Below, piece by piece: positions 12,868 through 24,882 of a stretch of DNA of 64,000 nt. The DNA lies in NCBI GenBank assembly GCA_015039365.1, contig WION01000117.1:62001-126000 (forward strand). Reading direction: 5' to 3'. Origin of the DNA: Amanita rubescens. Lineage: Eukaryota; Basidiomycota; Agaricomycetes; Agaricales; Amanitaceae. Below the pieces are notes generated by a model. The model searched no databases, had not been told where the DNA came from, and saw nothing but the letters and a program-made list of their open reading frames with translations. Positions within the stretch are counted from its first letter, which is position 1; each line of letters opens with the position of its first letter. A program made the translations under genes and the position numbers.

Positions 12868-13652
12868 TCAAAATATTTTCTTGACAAAGATATATGAGAC
12901 CGCCGCTAGTAGCAGACAGGCCAATACCCGATTGACTGTCATCGTCGGAGGCGAGGCGAAGCCTATATCGACATTTGAGCCTCCCGCCGCTATATTATTT
13001 ACAGTGCTGTCATTGATGTGAACATCTCTTGCACTGGGGAACATAGAGCTGGAAACTCCTTTTTCATTCGGAGGAGGCGGATACTGGTGCCGGTGGGGCT
13101 GTGAACGCAGGTGGCGGTGAGAGAGTTCGGTTCAAATCGTTCTCGATGATGATCTAAATACCGGCATCAGTTTCCTGGACCCCGTTGCTTCCCCAAAGTC
13201 TCACCTTCAGCGTACGTATGAGACCATAACAATCTCTCTCCAACTCGAGGTAAAGGTTATCGGACCAATAAACGAAGGCTCCTGGAAAATTCTTGCCGGG
13301 CCTTTCATTGATTTGTAGGTACTGCCCGAGCTCCGTAACCCTAGTCGTAATTCAGGACGATAGGCTTTTCCAGTTATGGAACACCCACCGATCAATCCTG
13401 TGTGCTATCTGACATAAATGACAAAAAGCGTCTCGGGGTTTGACGCTGCTAATGTGAACGCTAAAGCCTTTCTTAAGGGTAACAGAGAGTTCTTGGATAC
13501 ATGCGGGTTGATCGGGTCCCCGGCCCCAAAAGTTCCCAGCGTATTTCGTGAGTGAATCAAGGCATGTGTGCTTCTAACTGATTAGCTCGGACATAGAACC
13601 GGACTCACTTACTCACAAAGTGCCAGTGCATTGCCCCCCACGGGAGGGCCAT
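12868..13652 (-). CDS. A1: tail-anchored member of the four-exon superfamily
   Basis: Unknown function. Exon 1 (13652-13617) encodes MALPWGAMHWHF. Exon 2 (from 13573) opens KHTCLDSLTKYAGN and ends with the C-x2-C pair CHLCQIAHRID. Exon 3 ends at 13205 with GLIRTLK. Exon 4 begins at 13098 if the acceptor at 13099-13100 is used, which keeps the frame open. Exon 4 carries SSSMFPSARDVHINDSTV then NNIA, and a final hydrophobic helix (LACLLLAAVSYIFVKKIF) ending at the stop. The protein therefore looks C-terminally anchored with most of it in the cytosol. An earlier acceptor near 13153 would give a premature stop, so the choice of acceptor decides whether the tail is made. It is most similar to A3. 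Confidence 0.6.
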
Positions 13653-13697
13653 GAGAGAGAAAGAAGCGTTTGATCACTCCCAGGCTCGATGGGCGGT

Positions 13698-13705
13698 GTT
13701 ATATA
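13698..13705 (-). promoter_or_regulatory. TATA box of A1
   Basis: TATATAAC on the minus strand, about 46 nt before the predicted A1 start codon. The spacing suits an RNA polymerase II core promoter with a short leader. Confidence 0.5.
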
Positions 13706-14835
13706 GTGCCAGGATCTAATCCAAATCGTTGGAATTGTGAGATATATACCATCGAGTCAGCGAGGTACCCGTGCGTTGAACACGAGGAAGCCTGGCGGCC
13801 CGGGCCCAAGCTTTGTCTTACAATCCACGGTCGACAGAGGCTGCGGATGCTAGCGCACCGGGAGAGACGAATCCACCTGAGGTTGTTTGTGATTCCCGTA
13901 TGTAAGTTGGGGTTTGGAATGGTCTTCCATTGGCAGTGCGATGTCCATGCCAGTGACACATTATCTAATCTTAGTGGGGCACGCGACTCTCACGCGACAG
14001 GAGGCTGTGCCAACGTGTATTGATGTTACCTAAATACCATATAAACGTTAACCTTCTTGCAGCCTGTTGTGATCGTTAACAATGGAGTCGCTGCACATCC
14101 ACGCTCTGTTCCTTCGACAACCATGGCCTTTCTTTGAAAAAATGTCAGAGCGTACGTAGTTAACATTACAGGTCCTCGATAATGTTTCGAACCATCATTA
14201 TGATCCCGATATTATTTCAGCGGCTGAAAATATCCTAGTATCTTAGCCTTTGAGGGAATGCCGACCTACAAGGACCTCGTGTCCGTTTCAACGTGGTTAT
14301 CGCGCGTTATTCACGTGGCATTTCAGTCCCTGAAGGCGGGATGCTGCTGATAACTGCTGCTCCATCGTTATCTTCACTGGGTTCTTGGCTTCCATCGACT
14401 GCGGCAGATGCCCTTGTTACAGCTTAAGGGAGCACTTGGAACTCGAGACATGTCCGAGGACGATAAGCAAGTTCTCGTATGTGAACAGAAGCCGTAGATA
14501 TCGCTAGCTTGCCGGCATCCTCGAGGCCGCCTCGTGTGCGGTATTCCACTGATGGCTCGTGTAGCCTGCGCGAACCCGTTCAGGTTGGCAAATGCTGCAT
14601 ACGAAGCTGCGTAATACTTCTCGTGCGCATTTAGCTCCGGTTCCGCCTGAGGCCCCAAACTATGGACCATCAAATGGCCGTCAAAGCTGTGCGCGTCAAT
14701 GGTTTTCTCGATTAGCACGGAAGAATATAAATTGCCATGAGTACATCATCGTAAAACCCCCCAATCTTAGCCGGACGAAAGAACTGACATATGATACTCA
14801 TAAATCACGCACTATCTCACTATCTCACTTTTTCC

Positions 14836-15450
14836 ATGGGCCAACGAATCTCACAGCCATCGCTGGATGTTGAAGGGCCAGTAAGTGTCAGTTACAGAAC
14901 TAGGATAACACTAATGTTCCCTGTAGGATACTCGCATTCTTTGCACCCTCAGCGCGGCATACAATTGCTACGATGAGTGTCGTGTCACGGTTTTTTCGGC
15001 CCACCGCGACGTCTCGGGAAGCTCCCGCCTATTTGATCAGGCGGCTACACTTATAGGGCTTGCGCACGGTGCTGAACGCGCACCACATACTAATTTCATG
15101 GCCGACATTGCCGCAAACTTAATGAGGTAAGTTTTGACAATTCGGAATTCTCAACAGCGTTAACAGGGTGAAAATAGAGTGTTGGAAAGATTGCTCGTTT
15201 ACATTAGATACGAAGCGGGCCATCCTATATTTCGGTGGATAAGGAACATGGATAGAGAAGCCTATGCATTAGAAGGACAAATGGGCGCTTTGAAGGTCTT
15301 GCTAGAGGTTCGTTCCGAAAATCTTTCTCCCAAATTAGTGAGTCTAAATGATTGAACAAGGCTGAATTGGAATGGAAAAGGAATAACGGTCATTCCTACA
15401 GCAAGGACATGATGAATAAGGACCCGAGAACCATCGGATCTCACTCCTAG
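14836..15450 (+). CDS. B2: soluble member of the four-exon superfamily
   Basis: Unknown function; about 155 residues. Exons 14836-14880, 14927-15126, 15178-15307 and 15361-15450 join with phases 0, 2, 0. Exon 1 is MGQRISQPSLDVEGP. Exon 2 contains DTRILCTLSAAYNCYDEC and TNFMADIAANLM. Exon 3 contains YEAGHPIFRWIRNMDRE and ends ALKVLLE. Exon 4 opens AELEWKRNNGHS. There is no signal peptide or membrane helix. It lies head to head with A1, with about 1.2 kb between the start codons. Clean splice sites and conservation with B4 make an intact gene likely. Confidence 0.7.
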
Positions 15451-16361
15451 GCGGAATGAGGGCTTCGATGCTATTGAGTCAACCAGCATCGGCATGTCAC
15501 GCTCGGTTCATTTCATATGCATACTATCTGTATCACTTTTGCATTGCATTTGCATCTCCTAGACGTCTTACATTATATTTTAGAAATAAATATTGCACTG
15601 CGTGCCCCACTGCACGTGAATGTGGTGAGCCAAACGAACATACACCTGCAGAGCATCAAGTGAGGGATTCGGGAGCTAGCGGTGTACATCTCGCTGTCTC
15701 CAGATCGTTCAGAACCCCGCAACGCACATAAGGTTGGAGCACTAGAACGGTGCTGAGAATCCCGTGCCGATCCATACTGTCATCCCTTCTGATCCCTGGA
15801 TATGCCAAGAACAAAAAAGTGACCGATAGGAGAATCAATGCTGGTGGAGGCATTCCCATTGATATTCGGCGAGTAATGAGACGAGAGCAGACGAAGGTAA
15901 AAAAGTACGTCATCGCATGATGATCACTGCTGGCACGTGGTTGGTGGCGGATCGCACGTAGTCTAAGTAAAACCCCTCACCGTCACCTTTCACGTTGCAT
16001 TACCACCAACCTTCCACTCGCTATTACTAGTAGATATTATTTTTGAGGTGTGTCCAAGTCACTTTTCCTCCAATTCAATGCTGATGCAGTAATGTGAAAG
16101 TTGAACGGATGGCACCCATTGGCAGGTCTGAGACACTACCATGCTCGTCATTGAATTACTTGCTCATTTTAGCACTAGAATCTGGCCCCATCATTTTGGA
16201 GGTGTGTCCCAATAGCCTTTCTATTCCAGATCAATACTGATGTCCATAACTTGAAAGCCACTAAACTGATGGCTGAGAGACTGAGACATTACAATACCAC
16301 GCCCAGTTATCAACGTAAGCCCAGATAAACTTTTCTCCAGATTGGCACGTCAGATACAAAA
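15451..16361. other. Intergenic stretch with a near-repeat
   Basis: No gene is supported. Two related segments, near 16040-16160 and 16195-16300, share 'aggtgtgtcc', a tract like 'caattcaatgctgatg' and 'ctgagacattac'. They look like a diverged tandem duplication just upstream of the coiled-coil gene. Confidence 0.4.
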
Positions 16362-17000
16362 ATGAATCCCCCAGTTCGAGTCCAGGTACAAAACGACTTT
16401 CTCAAGTATAAGGCGGAGCTCAAGGCACAGATAAAACGCCTTGAGGAATGCCTTGAGGAACACATTGGTGCCTATGAGAAAGATTTAACAACTGTCAGAG
16501 CGTTAAACAAGAAACTTGAGAAAGATTCAACAACTTTCAGAGCGTTAAACGGGGTCCTTGAGAGAAAGGTGACGGGACTTGAGAGAGACGTGAGGCAACT
16601 TCAGGAAAAAGTCAACCGGGTAAGTCATTTATAATTTAAATTCATTGACAACTTAAGTATTGGGTAGCTTGAACCTCCCGTAGCTTATATCCACCGTCGA
16701 ATCGTCTTGAATGATGCATATAACAAGCTGAATTCCTCGTATGGCCTTGGTTCGGATGACATTCTTCAACCATGTTCGTCCTCCGATTCCAGCTATCAAA
16801 AAACCGCTTACTACGAGGCGCATCGCTGTCCAGACACATCGTTCGAAACGATCGAAACAGCTTCTACCTCCACGAAGTATACCTACAACGCGCCTTTGTT
16901 TTCAGCGCCCAGGACAGGTATCGTATCGCGTGCGCTATCCCTGCCTACAAACTTAAGCCACCGTAGACTGACGCTTTTAAGTAGCCGACGCGCGACTTGA
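16362..17000 (+). CDS. Hypothetical coiled-coil protein, two exons
   Basis: Unknown function; about 196 residues from exons 16362-16619 and 16668-17000. Residues 10-86 are strongly charged and heptad-like (LKAQIKRLEECLEEH, LERDVRQLQEKVNR), predicting a long coiled coil. Inside it RALN-containing units repeat about 20 residues apart (TTVRALNKKLE, TTFRALNGVLE). The second exon is Ser/Thr/Tyr-rich, likely disordered, with a basic end. There are no Cys pairs and no membrane segment. Its two-exon plan differs from the superfamily genes on both sides, so it is probably unrelated and merely lies among them. Confidence 0.6.
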
Positions 17001-17277
17001 CAAACCTGCGCGCAAATAGTTTTGGCCACCCGGCGATGCCACATTATCTCCGCTGGCTTGTTATCTCGCTGCGTCTCCTGCTGCCACACTCCTCCTACAT
17101 TAAATAAGGGCGAAGAATACAAGATATTTACTATATCAAACGTACATACCACATCCTTCTGAGCCGTAGAGACCCAATCCTCCCCACGTCTAGCACGGGA
17201 ATATGTAGAATCCCTCGAAATGGCTGAAAGAACGACCCAGGGAATGGATCCTTCATAAATTAGGGAGAATTCCATGA

Positions 17278-18080
17278 TTAGGCGCAAAAATATAAGAGCA
17301 ATAAAACTAGCGGCAACAGGATCCACTGGCTCAGTCGCACATAGTACAAGTCGCCAGCGACATTGTTTATTGTGTTATGTGCGACATTGGCTCCATGTGC
17401 GTTATCAAACATACTTGAGCTGTGGGACGCGCTGGTCGGGAATGATGAGACATCATTGACATCCAAGCGCGTGGCTAAATAGGTCATGTTATCTGTATTG
17501 TAAGTCGTCCTCCTATGACCATCTATGATTTGCTGGATGCAAGACGTTGGGTCCTGGTTTCGATCCAGTTTGATCTGCTTACCTCCCCAAGCCGATAATC
17601 AATATTCTTAAGCCTATTTTCCATTCTGGTTTGTTTGGCGGAACGAAGTCCGTGAAGCGCAAAGGTCAGCATGTATCTAAGTATGGAGCACCATCGGTTC
17701 TCGTTCCGAGCGAGATCATTCGCTTCATTCTGAATTCTAGTAATAGATAGTAAGAATGGGAGCGCATCTGTTAGACAGTGAATGTATTTACTGAATAAGT
17801 TCGAGTGCTATTGGGCATAGGGGACACCGCGAAGCTGGCAGCTGGTTACCGCTAATAGCAATATCTAGCGCATCTTGGAGGCGGGCTGTGACACTGTGAA
17901 GGGTGGGACTATAATCATACGCTGATCGAGGATGTGAGAACTGCGCCGCAAGCTCTAGAAGAGCGTTTATGCACACATGTCCCTGTCGATCATGAATTTT
18001 CGCGGGATGTACTCTAGAGGGTAATAGCTCACCTCTTCTTCAATTCCGGAAGAGGGTAGGGTACCTGCTTCGTCCTTCAT
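17278..18080 (-). CDS. A2: tail-anchored member of the four-exon superfamily
   Basis: Unknown function; about 215 residues. Exons 18080-18033, 17982-17792, 17736-17583 and 17532-17278 fit exactly with phases 0, 2, 0. Exon 1 is MKDEAGTLPSSGIEEE. Exon 2 starts GHVCINALLELAAQF and ends SRCPLCPIALELI, giving the C-x2-C pair. Exon 3 contains NENRWCSILRYML and ends NIDYRLGE. Exon 4 contains SSSMFDNAHGANVAHNT, the motif INNVAGD, and a C-terminal helix (WILLPLVLLLLYFCA). The helix is the very end of the protein, the layout of a tail-anchored protein. A5 has the same exon junctions and motif. I prefer this start because it gives a phase-0 first intron as in all paralogues. Confidence 0.75.
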
Positions 18081-18699
18081 GAGAGGGGAGATGGGATGGG
18101 AGATGCAGGAAGATATATGAAGCAGCTAGCCAGCATGGCGGCCACGCGCTCAGAGCTACTTGCTGGGTGGATTGTGACATGTGACTATCGTGACCGTGAC
18201 TGGAGACTTTCGCTACTCGTTCTTGCAGATCGGTCGACAGACGACGGAAATCCCAAAACGGGGAGTCGCATAAACAATATAGTCGTCAGGTAAACGCCAC
18301 ACGCACAATCCTTCAACTCGCGCCGAAGGTAAATGCTCTGCAGGCCTTTTAGACGCAACATGGAGTTTACTGAATTAATTCCACCCATATATGAGTTTTC
18401 TATATTCCTGATTGAATAATTTTACATTATAACACTTTTTTGTGTCCCCCCCTCGTCTCGCGTCACGACTCGCCAACCACTCGCGGTTTCGAAGGTCCCA
18501 AAGATTTCGACTGGGGGTAAAATTACCAACGAAGCTCGTGTGTACCTCCACGTGGAGAATGACCATGCTCGTTCATCAAGTAAACTAATACTGGTGTGGT
18601 CTGCACTGTACATCGTCCGCACGCTTAAAAAACTAAAGATTTATCTCTAGGCCTCGTTCTTTATCCTGCATCCCCACAATTTTCCTTTCTTGCACAGCC

Positions 18700-19196
18700 G
18701 TCCTTAAATGACCTCGTCCTACGAACCTTCGCCTTCTCGCACCTCGCCCACCTTGATGGTATAGATGATTTTGCCTTGATTCACCCAATGCAAGTGGTGC
18801 GTAACTTCATTCCGTCTTCTTCGCGATTAATGATGAGGATAGGTGAGCTTTGCACTTGAGCACAGGAAAACCGGAGAATGGGTGACTCTCTTTGTCTCCA
18901 TGCTCAAAGACCTCCCCGAAGCTCACTGGGATTAAATCATCGGCGGCGCGCTTGCATACATCTACCCAGACTCCGGCTGTGCTCGTGCGTCGATCGCAGC
19001 AACGGCAATGGAGGCACAACTCATGATCTTGCTTTCAGTCTCTTTCGCATTCATCTCGTCTTGTATCATGCACTCGCAAGTATTCTCACAACTGCCTTTT
19101 ATGTCAATCGGTCTCGTTTTCGTATCACTGGGTCTGAGCTGGCTGGCCCGGATCTTATCCCTTCGAAGTTCCGATGACGACCAATTACAATAGATT
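18700..19196 (+). pseudogene. Possible decayed gene with two hydrophobic segments
   Basis: One frame reads EHRKTGEWVTLFVSMLKD, then a TAA stop, then GGALAYIYPDSGCARASI and, from the ATG at 19008, two hydrophobic stretches (LMILLSVSFAFISSC and GLVFVSLGLSWLARIL) to a stop. The continuity across the stop suggests an older longer membrane protein. I do not recognise it and it could be chance. Confidence 0.25.
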
Positions 19197-19393
19197 AGCA
19201 AGTAACCAAGTTTTGAGTGGGTTCGGAGGATAGTGCGGAGTCTACAAGCAGGATAAAACAAGACAATAGATGGCAGAATAAAAATAACGAAGCACTAGCG
19301 ACTGCAAAAGAAGATTAATCAGAGTGAATAGGTACTTTTGGGCGTATTGATGGGTGGTTAGTAGTAAAGACGCAGAACACAACCTGCTGCGAA

Positions 19394-19942
19394 TTATGGT
19401 CCACAATCTTCTCTCCGCTTCCACTCCAATTCAGCCTATCATCATCATTGATCACAAATTTATAATCCCATTTATCGTGGACGACTCACCTCCAACAGAA
19501 CCCGTAAAGCCTGCATCTTCCCTTCCAATGCAATTGCTTGCTTTTCCATGTTCCAAGTCAAGCGAAAAATAAAATGACTTGTTTCGTATTCGGCATACAA
19601 CAATACCTCGTCCATTAATCTATACGCCCCCCCCTGAAATCAGCTGGATCAACATGGTTAGAGAACGTACTGTAGCAAGCCTTTTGCGATATCGGGCATA
19701 AAGTTCGTATAGGGAGCTTGTCGAGCTCGCTCCGCAAGATCCATGATATCGCCAGCATGCTGTTGTAGTCGCTCGCTCCCGGGCATTCCTCTGGTAGCAG
19801 TCGAAATCAGATTCATGAATCGGTCATAACGCTCTCGTGAACAGTCTACAAGGTCAGTAATGATTACTTGGGGGTCCTACATGGGGCTTATCATTGAGAA
19901 TCAACGCCTCAGAGCGTTAAACACGTACTCGAGGATGCGCAT
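19394..19942 (-). CDS. B3: soluble member of the four-exon superfamily
   Basis: Unknown function; about 130-140 residues. The start at 19942 (MRILEY, then a phase-0 intron with donor gtgttt) is the least certain part. Exon 2 contains DCSRERYDRFMNLIS and TNFMPDIAKGLL. Exon 3 contains LMDEVLLYAEYETSHFIFR and ends QALRVLLE. Exon 4 is AELEWKRREDCGP and a stop. It is closest to B1. As with B1 and A1, it lies downstream of an A gene (A3) in the same orientation, so the A-B pair seems to have been duplicated as a unit. Confidence 0.6.
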
Positions 19943-20499
19943 TTTTACTGTGGTCTGGCCCGGCGGCAGTCCATCCGAAGATATCTATCAGTCGTATTAT
20001 CGATTCCACCAAAGCCATCCGATTGTAAGAAAACTACTATGGAGGCGGAGACCTCGAACAGCCTAAGGAAGATCGCAGTTTGACGGATATTAGAGGGGGA
20101 ATCAGAGCTGAGCGCTAGTGACCATGTGGCTGATGGCACGTAAAACTACTTATGTACCTCGGTCCTCGCACCGATACGCATGACACGAGATGACATGTGT
20201 ATGGTTAACTCCGATGCCTGGGAACCGAATAATTTTAAATCCGGAAACACGTAAACTGCCCTGAATATTCCTAAAATTGGCTACCCCTTCTAGAATACCA
20301 CAAGGCAAAGTAATAGAATACAACAACCGTTTCGCTCCAGTAGGAAAAATGAATTCAATAATTAAATAAGACTAACATAAACGAAGTTTCATACACGCAT
20401 CCAGTACAATTGCATCTCCAGGATGAAAGAAAGAATGGAAAGCGAAAAGGTGACACGGTAGTGATTTCATGAAAAAGAGAGAGTATGGGATTGAACTCG

Positions 20500-21296
20500 T
20501 CAATTCTTGGAAACGATGGCCAGGGTCAAAGAACAGGCAGCCACCGCGAAGAGCATTAGCAGAGGTCCCACTGGCAACTTCCAGTCGTTGGTCGTTGGTG
20601 AAGCGAGATGCATGTACATGTCCACATCGCCCGCAATGTTGTTTATCCTGCCTTCCTTGATGTTAATATCGCATGCGTTTTTGAACATCTCGCTAGCGAT
20701 CACGGTTGGAACACTCGAGGGGGACGGTTGGTTTACCGCCTGGTGTGCTGTGACAAACGTAGCTAACGCGTGGTTAGTCAACGTTTGACTGCAATAGGCC
20801 TGTAAGCGAATGCTTCAGCTGCCCATACAAGTGAGCCCCGCCGAGTTCCTACCTCCAGAATTTGTATGAGGTTATAACAATCTCCCTCCAGCGCATGATT
20901 GAGCTGGTCGGACGAATATATGGAGAAGTATCCTAGGAACCTCCTCCAGGAACGTTCATTAACTTGCAGATGGCTTGCGCGGTCGGCAACGCTAGTCTCG
21001 TAATTCAAGCAGATAGGCTTTAGCGGTTACGATATACTCACGTATTTATCTTGTTTGCTATCTGGCACAAGCAACAGTCCTCTTGTGGCTTGATGCCGCA
21101 GCTGATGCGAACTGTATAGGCTCTTTCAAGGGCGGTGGAAAGCCGTTGAATAAATACGGGTTGCTTGGCCACGTTTTCTCGCCCCGAAAGGTTTGCTCCG
21201 TATTTCGCGAGTGACTCGATGCACGCGTGTTCCTGATGATTTGTGTGAGCATGGACGTGGTAAGGGACCGACTGAATCACTCACAGGAAACGCCAT
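20500..21296 (-). CDS. A3: tail-anchored member of the four-exon superfamily
   Basis: Unknown function; about 210 residues. Exon 1 is only MAFP, chosen because this ATG gives a phase-0 first intron. An ATG upstream lies too close to the TATA box and leads into a stop. Exon 2 opens EHACIESLAKYGANL and ends with the C-x2-C pair CCLCQIANKI. Exon 3 contains VNERSWRRFLGYFS and ends NLIQILE. Exon 4 contains SEMFKNACDINIKEGR, the motif INNIAGD, and a terminal helix (PLLMLFAVAACSLTLAIV) before the stop. It is the closest relative of A1. No premature stop is seen. Confidence 0.7.
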
Positions 21297-21333
21297 TCAC
21301 CCCGCAAGAGGGATTGGGTATCATAAATTGCTC

Positions 21334-21341
21334 CTTATATA
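21334..21341 (-). promoter_or_regulatory. TATA box of A3
   Basis: TATATAAG on the minus strand, about 40 nt before the predicted A3 start codon. Confidence 0.5.
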
Positions 21342-21694
21342 GGCAGGGCGTCTCACCGATTCAGAAAGTTCAAAGCCAATCAGGACGTGAACACGAGGTA
21401 TTCAGTAGACTTGTCGAAGATTCGGAGGACATAACTGCGATAAATCCATTCAGAACTCTATCGTTTGACTCTCGCAGATAAACGGAAAGCTTCAAGCAAG
21501 CCCCAGTGGCGATTATGAGATGCATAGCGTCGTTTCCTAATCTCGGAATTTACAAATACAATTTACTCGCGACTCTCACGCTTCAACGTGTTTCTTACGC
21601 AACCAGCACGCCCTGAAATCGCGTGTGATTATTATGAATTACTAGTTCTCAAGTTCGGAAGGTATTATAACCTATTGCAAAACTAGGTTCAGAT

Positions 21695-22168
21695 TCATGG
21701 CAGCATGTTCAGCATACGTACGGAAGAAAGTTGCTTGTACAGATCTTCAACAGCGGTCTCCAAATCTCTCGATAAAGTATTATAGTGATATTGTCTTAAT
21801 TTCCTTTGATCGAAGTTAGCCTGCCAAGTATGCCTGCAACAGATCAAATACCTACAGCGTCACATTCGGTAGCTCGCGACACATTATGCAAGTCCTTGGA
21901 TGCATATCATTAGATATTTCATCGTTCTGCGCCTTCTTAAGCATTGCCACTATTTCATCCAGGCGACGTAAGATGGGCTGCGTCTCAGCTGTGTTCTGGC
22001 TTTGTAGCTCATATCTCAACGCGCCAATGATCCCATATGTCTCCACGAACAGCTTAACGCACACATGTGACTATGCATGTTTATGTCAGTTTGGTTGAGG
22101 CCCATTGCACACGAAATGGAACTGCGCACCGTGCAAGAGGATGTCTGAGTGCTCAAGGATACGCCCAT
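21695..22168 (-). CDS. A6: truncated superfamily member without membrane tail
   Basis: Unknown function. Exon 1 is MGVSLSTQTSSCT. Exon 2 opens SHVCVKLFVETYGIIGAL, contains RLDEIVAMLKKA and ends with the C-x2-C pair TCIMCRELPN, aligning with exon 2 of A2 and A5. A third exon (ANFDQRKLRQYHYNTLS, then LETAVEDLYKQLSS) is predicted and ends soon after. No glycine/asparagine motif and no membrane helix follow before the stop near 21695, so this member either lost its last exon or is a remnant. It lies head to head with B4. Confidence 0.45.
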
Positions 22169-22913
22169 CAAGACCAGGGGAAAGTGATCCAGAGGACTTA
22201 TACGCAGGTGCCAGTGGTTTCCAGGAAAAGAGAACACAGAAACGCTCGGCTACCTGACGAGGTACTATAGCGCTTTATTAATGTATCGCAAACCGGATTA
22301 TGTTGTGTGCCACTGCTAACAACCATAACATGCGTGTATCATGGGGCCGGGACGGTCAAAGGCCTTTCCAATTTCTAAACTTCTATCGCCTCGTGCACAT
22401 CGCGCGGTGCTGGTGATGTCGTCCTGAAACTTTGTGATAGGAACTAGCATTGATACGCCACTGGCACGCTATCTATGCCGGTGTCCTGTCCCAGCAGCAC
22501 TTGACATTCTAGTTATGGCGAGGACCAATGCTTGGGAAGAAAAAGAACAAGTTGAATGACAGCTTATCGGTGATGGAACCCGTGTGAAACTGACTCGGTG
22601 AAATTGAAAACGTCCACATGATCTCATGTGAGCCGCTCCACGTGTCAACTTCACGTCATGACGTTCAACGTATACATATAGTACCACAATTCTATTTGGT
22701 TCAGGTCGAACACAGCTTTGCGCGTCAATTCAGCATCTTTGACCATATCGACCTATTGAAACTTCTGATCATCTCCAAAGAGAGTAACTTTCGACGTGCC
22801 GACAGCGCATGGCTGATTTGTACTATGGTGGTAAGCAGCAAGATAAACTCGGAATATAAAGACATTCTCACTTGTAGCTCCGAAATGCACCGATCTCAAT
22901 TTGAACGTACAGA

Positions 22914-23594
22914 ATGACCATCCTCGGTTACCTCTCAAATGTAATATCTCGCATTGTCATTCTCCCGCTAGGCGGAGAAGTCTTGCAGACATCACAAAAC
23001 ACGGAAAGCACAGTGAGTGTTTTCTACCTGGATAGCAAAACTTTTACATTCAGACACAGGATATCCGCATCGCTCGCACGCTCAGCGTAGCTCACGACCG
23101 TTATGAAGAATGTAAAGCGACCATATCAGCCGCTCTCCGCGACATGCCACGGAGCCGGCGGTTACTCGATCAGGCATCTATAATCGTTCAACTCGCCCAA
23201 CTAGCCGAATGTCCTCCACATACTAATTTCATGTCGGACATTGCAACAAGCTTATTGAAGTAAGCCGTATTATTTATACTCCGAAGCAGTGTTCAGGAAC
23301 GAGTAAAACAGATTAATGGAGGACTTACTTGCTTACGTTCGAAACGAAGCAAGTCGCCCCATATTTCAATGGATATGGAACATGAACAGAGAATCTAGCG
23401 CACTGGATGGGAAAATATATGCCCTGAAGACCTTGTTGGAGGTTTGCCACCCTTTCTCTCTGCATTGATAAGTTTAACGATCCAAAAAGGCCGAATTAGA
23501 ATGGAAAAGGAACCATGACGGTCCACAGAGGATGAAATTAGAGCGTGACACTGAGTTTGGGAATTGCCCGATCACATTTACGAGTGTCTGTTAA
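22914..23594 (+). CDS. B4: soluble member of the four-exon superfamily
   Basis: Unknown function; about 180 residues. Exons 22914-23012, 23054-23259, 23312-23441 and 23490-23594 join with phases 0, 2, 0. Exon 1 is longer than in other members and mildly hydrophobic (YLSNVISRIVILPLGG), which could be a signal or anchor segment. Exon 2 contains AHDRYEECKATISAALR and TNFMSDIATSLL. Exon 3 contains NEASRPIFQWIWNMNRE and ends ALKTLLE. Exon 4 opens AELEWKRNHDGPQRM. It is most like B2. All splice sites are clean. Confidence 0.7.
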
Positions 23595-24032
23595 GTTGCT
23601 GTTGATGTATGACTCTTAGTATATGCTTTCTTCATCTATGAATTCTTTACATTGCCCATGCCATACAAATAACGTCGGAGTACAACATTGTACACTTACG
23701 GTACAGTATCACATAGTGAGTGAACTAAGTCTTCTGTACAAAAACTATGCTCCTGTAATTCCGACACGAATGTAGCATTTTGGCAGGATTGAAGCTGAAG
23801 GAGCGATGGGGAATCGTCATAGAGAGAATTGTGCGACACAGTCGTTGAATGAGCAACGTACGATACTAGCGGTCATGGACATGCTAGTAAACGTGACAAC
23901 ACAGTGTCAGGGGACACCGACCAGAATTACTCGTCCAATCCAAGATCGAGTGTAATGGGATGCGGGTCGGAGGTGACTGATGAGACTTCAAGTCTGAGCG
24001 ACGAGAATAGAGTGGCATATAGGTGATGAAAG

Positions 24033-24882
24033 TCACGGCGTGGCGATAGTGATGAAAAATCCGAGAGATAACGCGATAACGTCCAACGCCGATGATGGCC
24101 GGGTAATTCTTTGTTCCCAGCGATATTCTAGGGTCGGATGTTCCAGTCGAAAGCGGAATCGTGAACATTCGAGAACATGTTCGAATCGGACTCAGAAGGA
24201 GTGTGGAGGGGTGAGGGAGATAAGATATCTTGCATACTGGTGCCAACTGAAACAACTCTTCTCTTCTTCCTTTGCATCTTCTGCTCCCGTCGCATTTTTC
24301 TCTTCTTGACACGTTGGGCCTCAAGAATTTCCTGAACCCTCGTTGTTAAGTTCCGGATCTTCAAAAGTTAATATATACTCACTAGCGCAAGTGCGTCTTC
24401 AATTTCCTGAATGCTACTCTCCACAGGGCGATAACCAGGTTGAAGTAGGCAGAGAAAGAACGTCATGATGCAAATGATCATGAAACAGCATAAGTTCTCG
24501 CTCATACTGAGGCACTCCACTTCCTCTATCACTCTATTTACATGAGGTGAGGTCGGAATGGGCATCAATTGTTATGAACATGAACTTAACTCGTTAATTT
24601 TAACTGCCATTTTACATAAACGACATTGGGAAGCTGGTGGATCGCGGCCCCCACTATTAATAGTAAGGCTTAGCGCGCGGTCGAGGCGCTCTGTGATACG
24701 CTGCAACGAACGGGGGCTGAGTCGATCAGCAACTTGTTCGGACGAGGACGCTCCGGAAATTTTAACGAAGGTTTCTACACAAATGTGCCGCTGCATAAAA
24801 TGAATCAACTCGCCTGGCGCAAAGAGTGTGGCTGCCTTACTTCAGGTTCAAGGTCGTCCTCGTGAGAAGATGCATCGCCCAT
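24033..24882 (-). pseudogene. A4: broken tail-anchored superfamily member
   Basis: Exon 1 (24882-24841, MGDASSHEDDLEPE) and exon 2 (from 24790, RHICVETFVKISGAS and the pair CRLCKMAVKI) are well formed. Exon 3 (VECLSMSENLCCFM) is also readable. The next junction would need an intron of only about 24 nt. The last exon encodes a very basic run (KKRKMRREQKM) and SNMFSNVHDSAFDWN, then a TAG stop inside the motif (NIRP-stop-NIAGN). The would-be helix (ALDVIALSLGFFITIATP) lies in another frame. A stop plus a frame change in the last exon point to a pseudogene. Confidence 0.6.

Noticed and set aside
12606..12887. Hydrophobic minus-strand frame just 3' of A1
   Set aside because: Different frame from the A1 tail and AT-rich; the A1 reading with motif and helix explains the region better.
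14374..14718. 114-codon minus-strand frame with an AAFANLNGFAQ segment
   Set aside because: Lacks the exon junctions and motifs of the neighbouring families and I recognise no domain.
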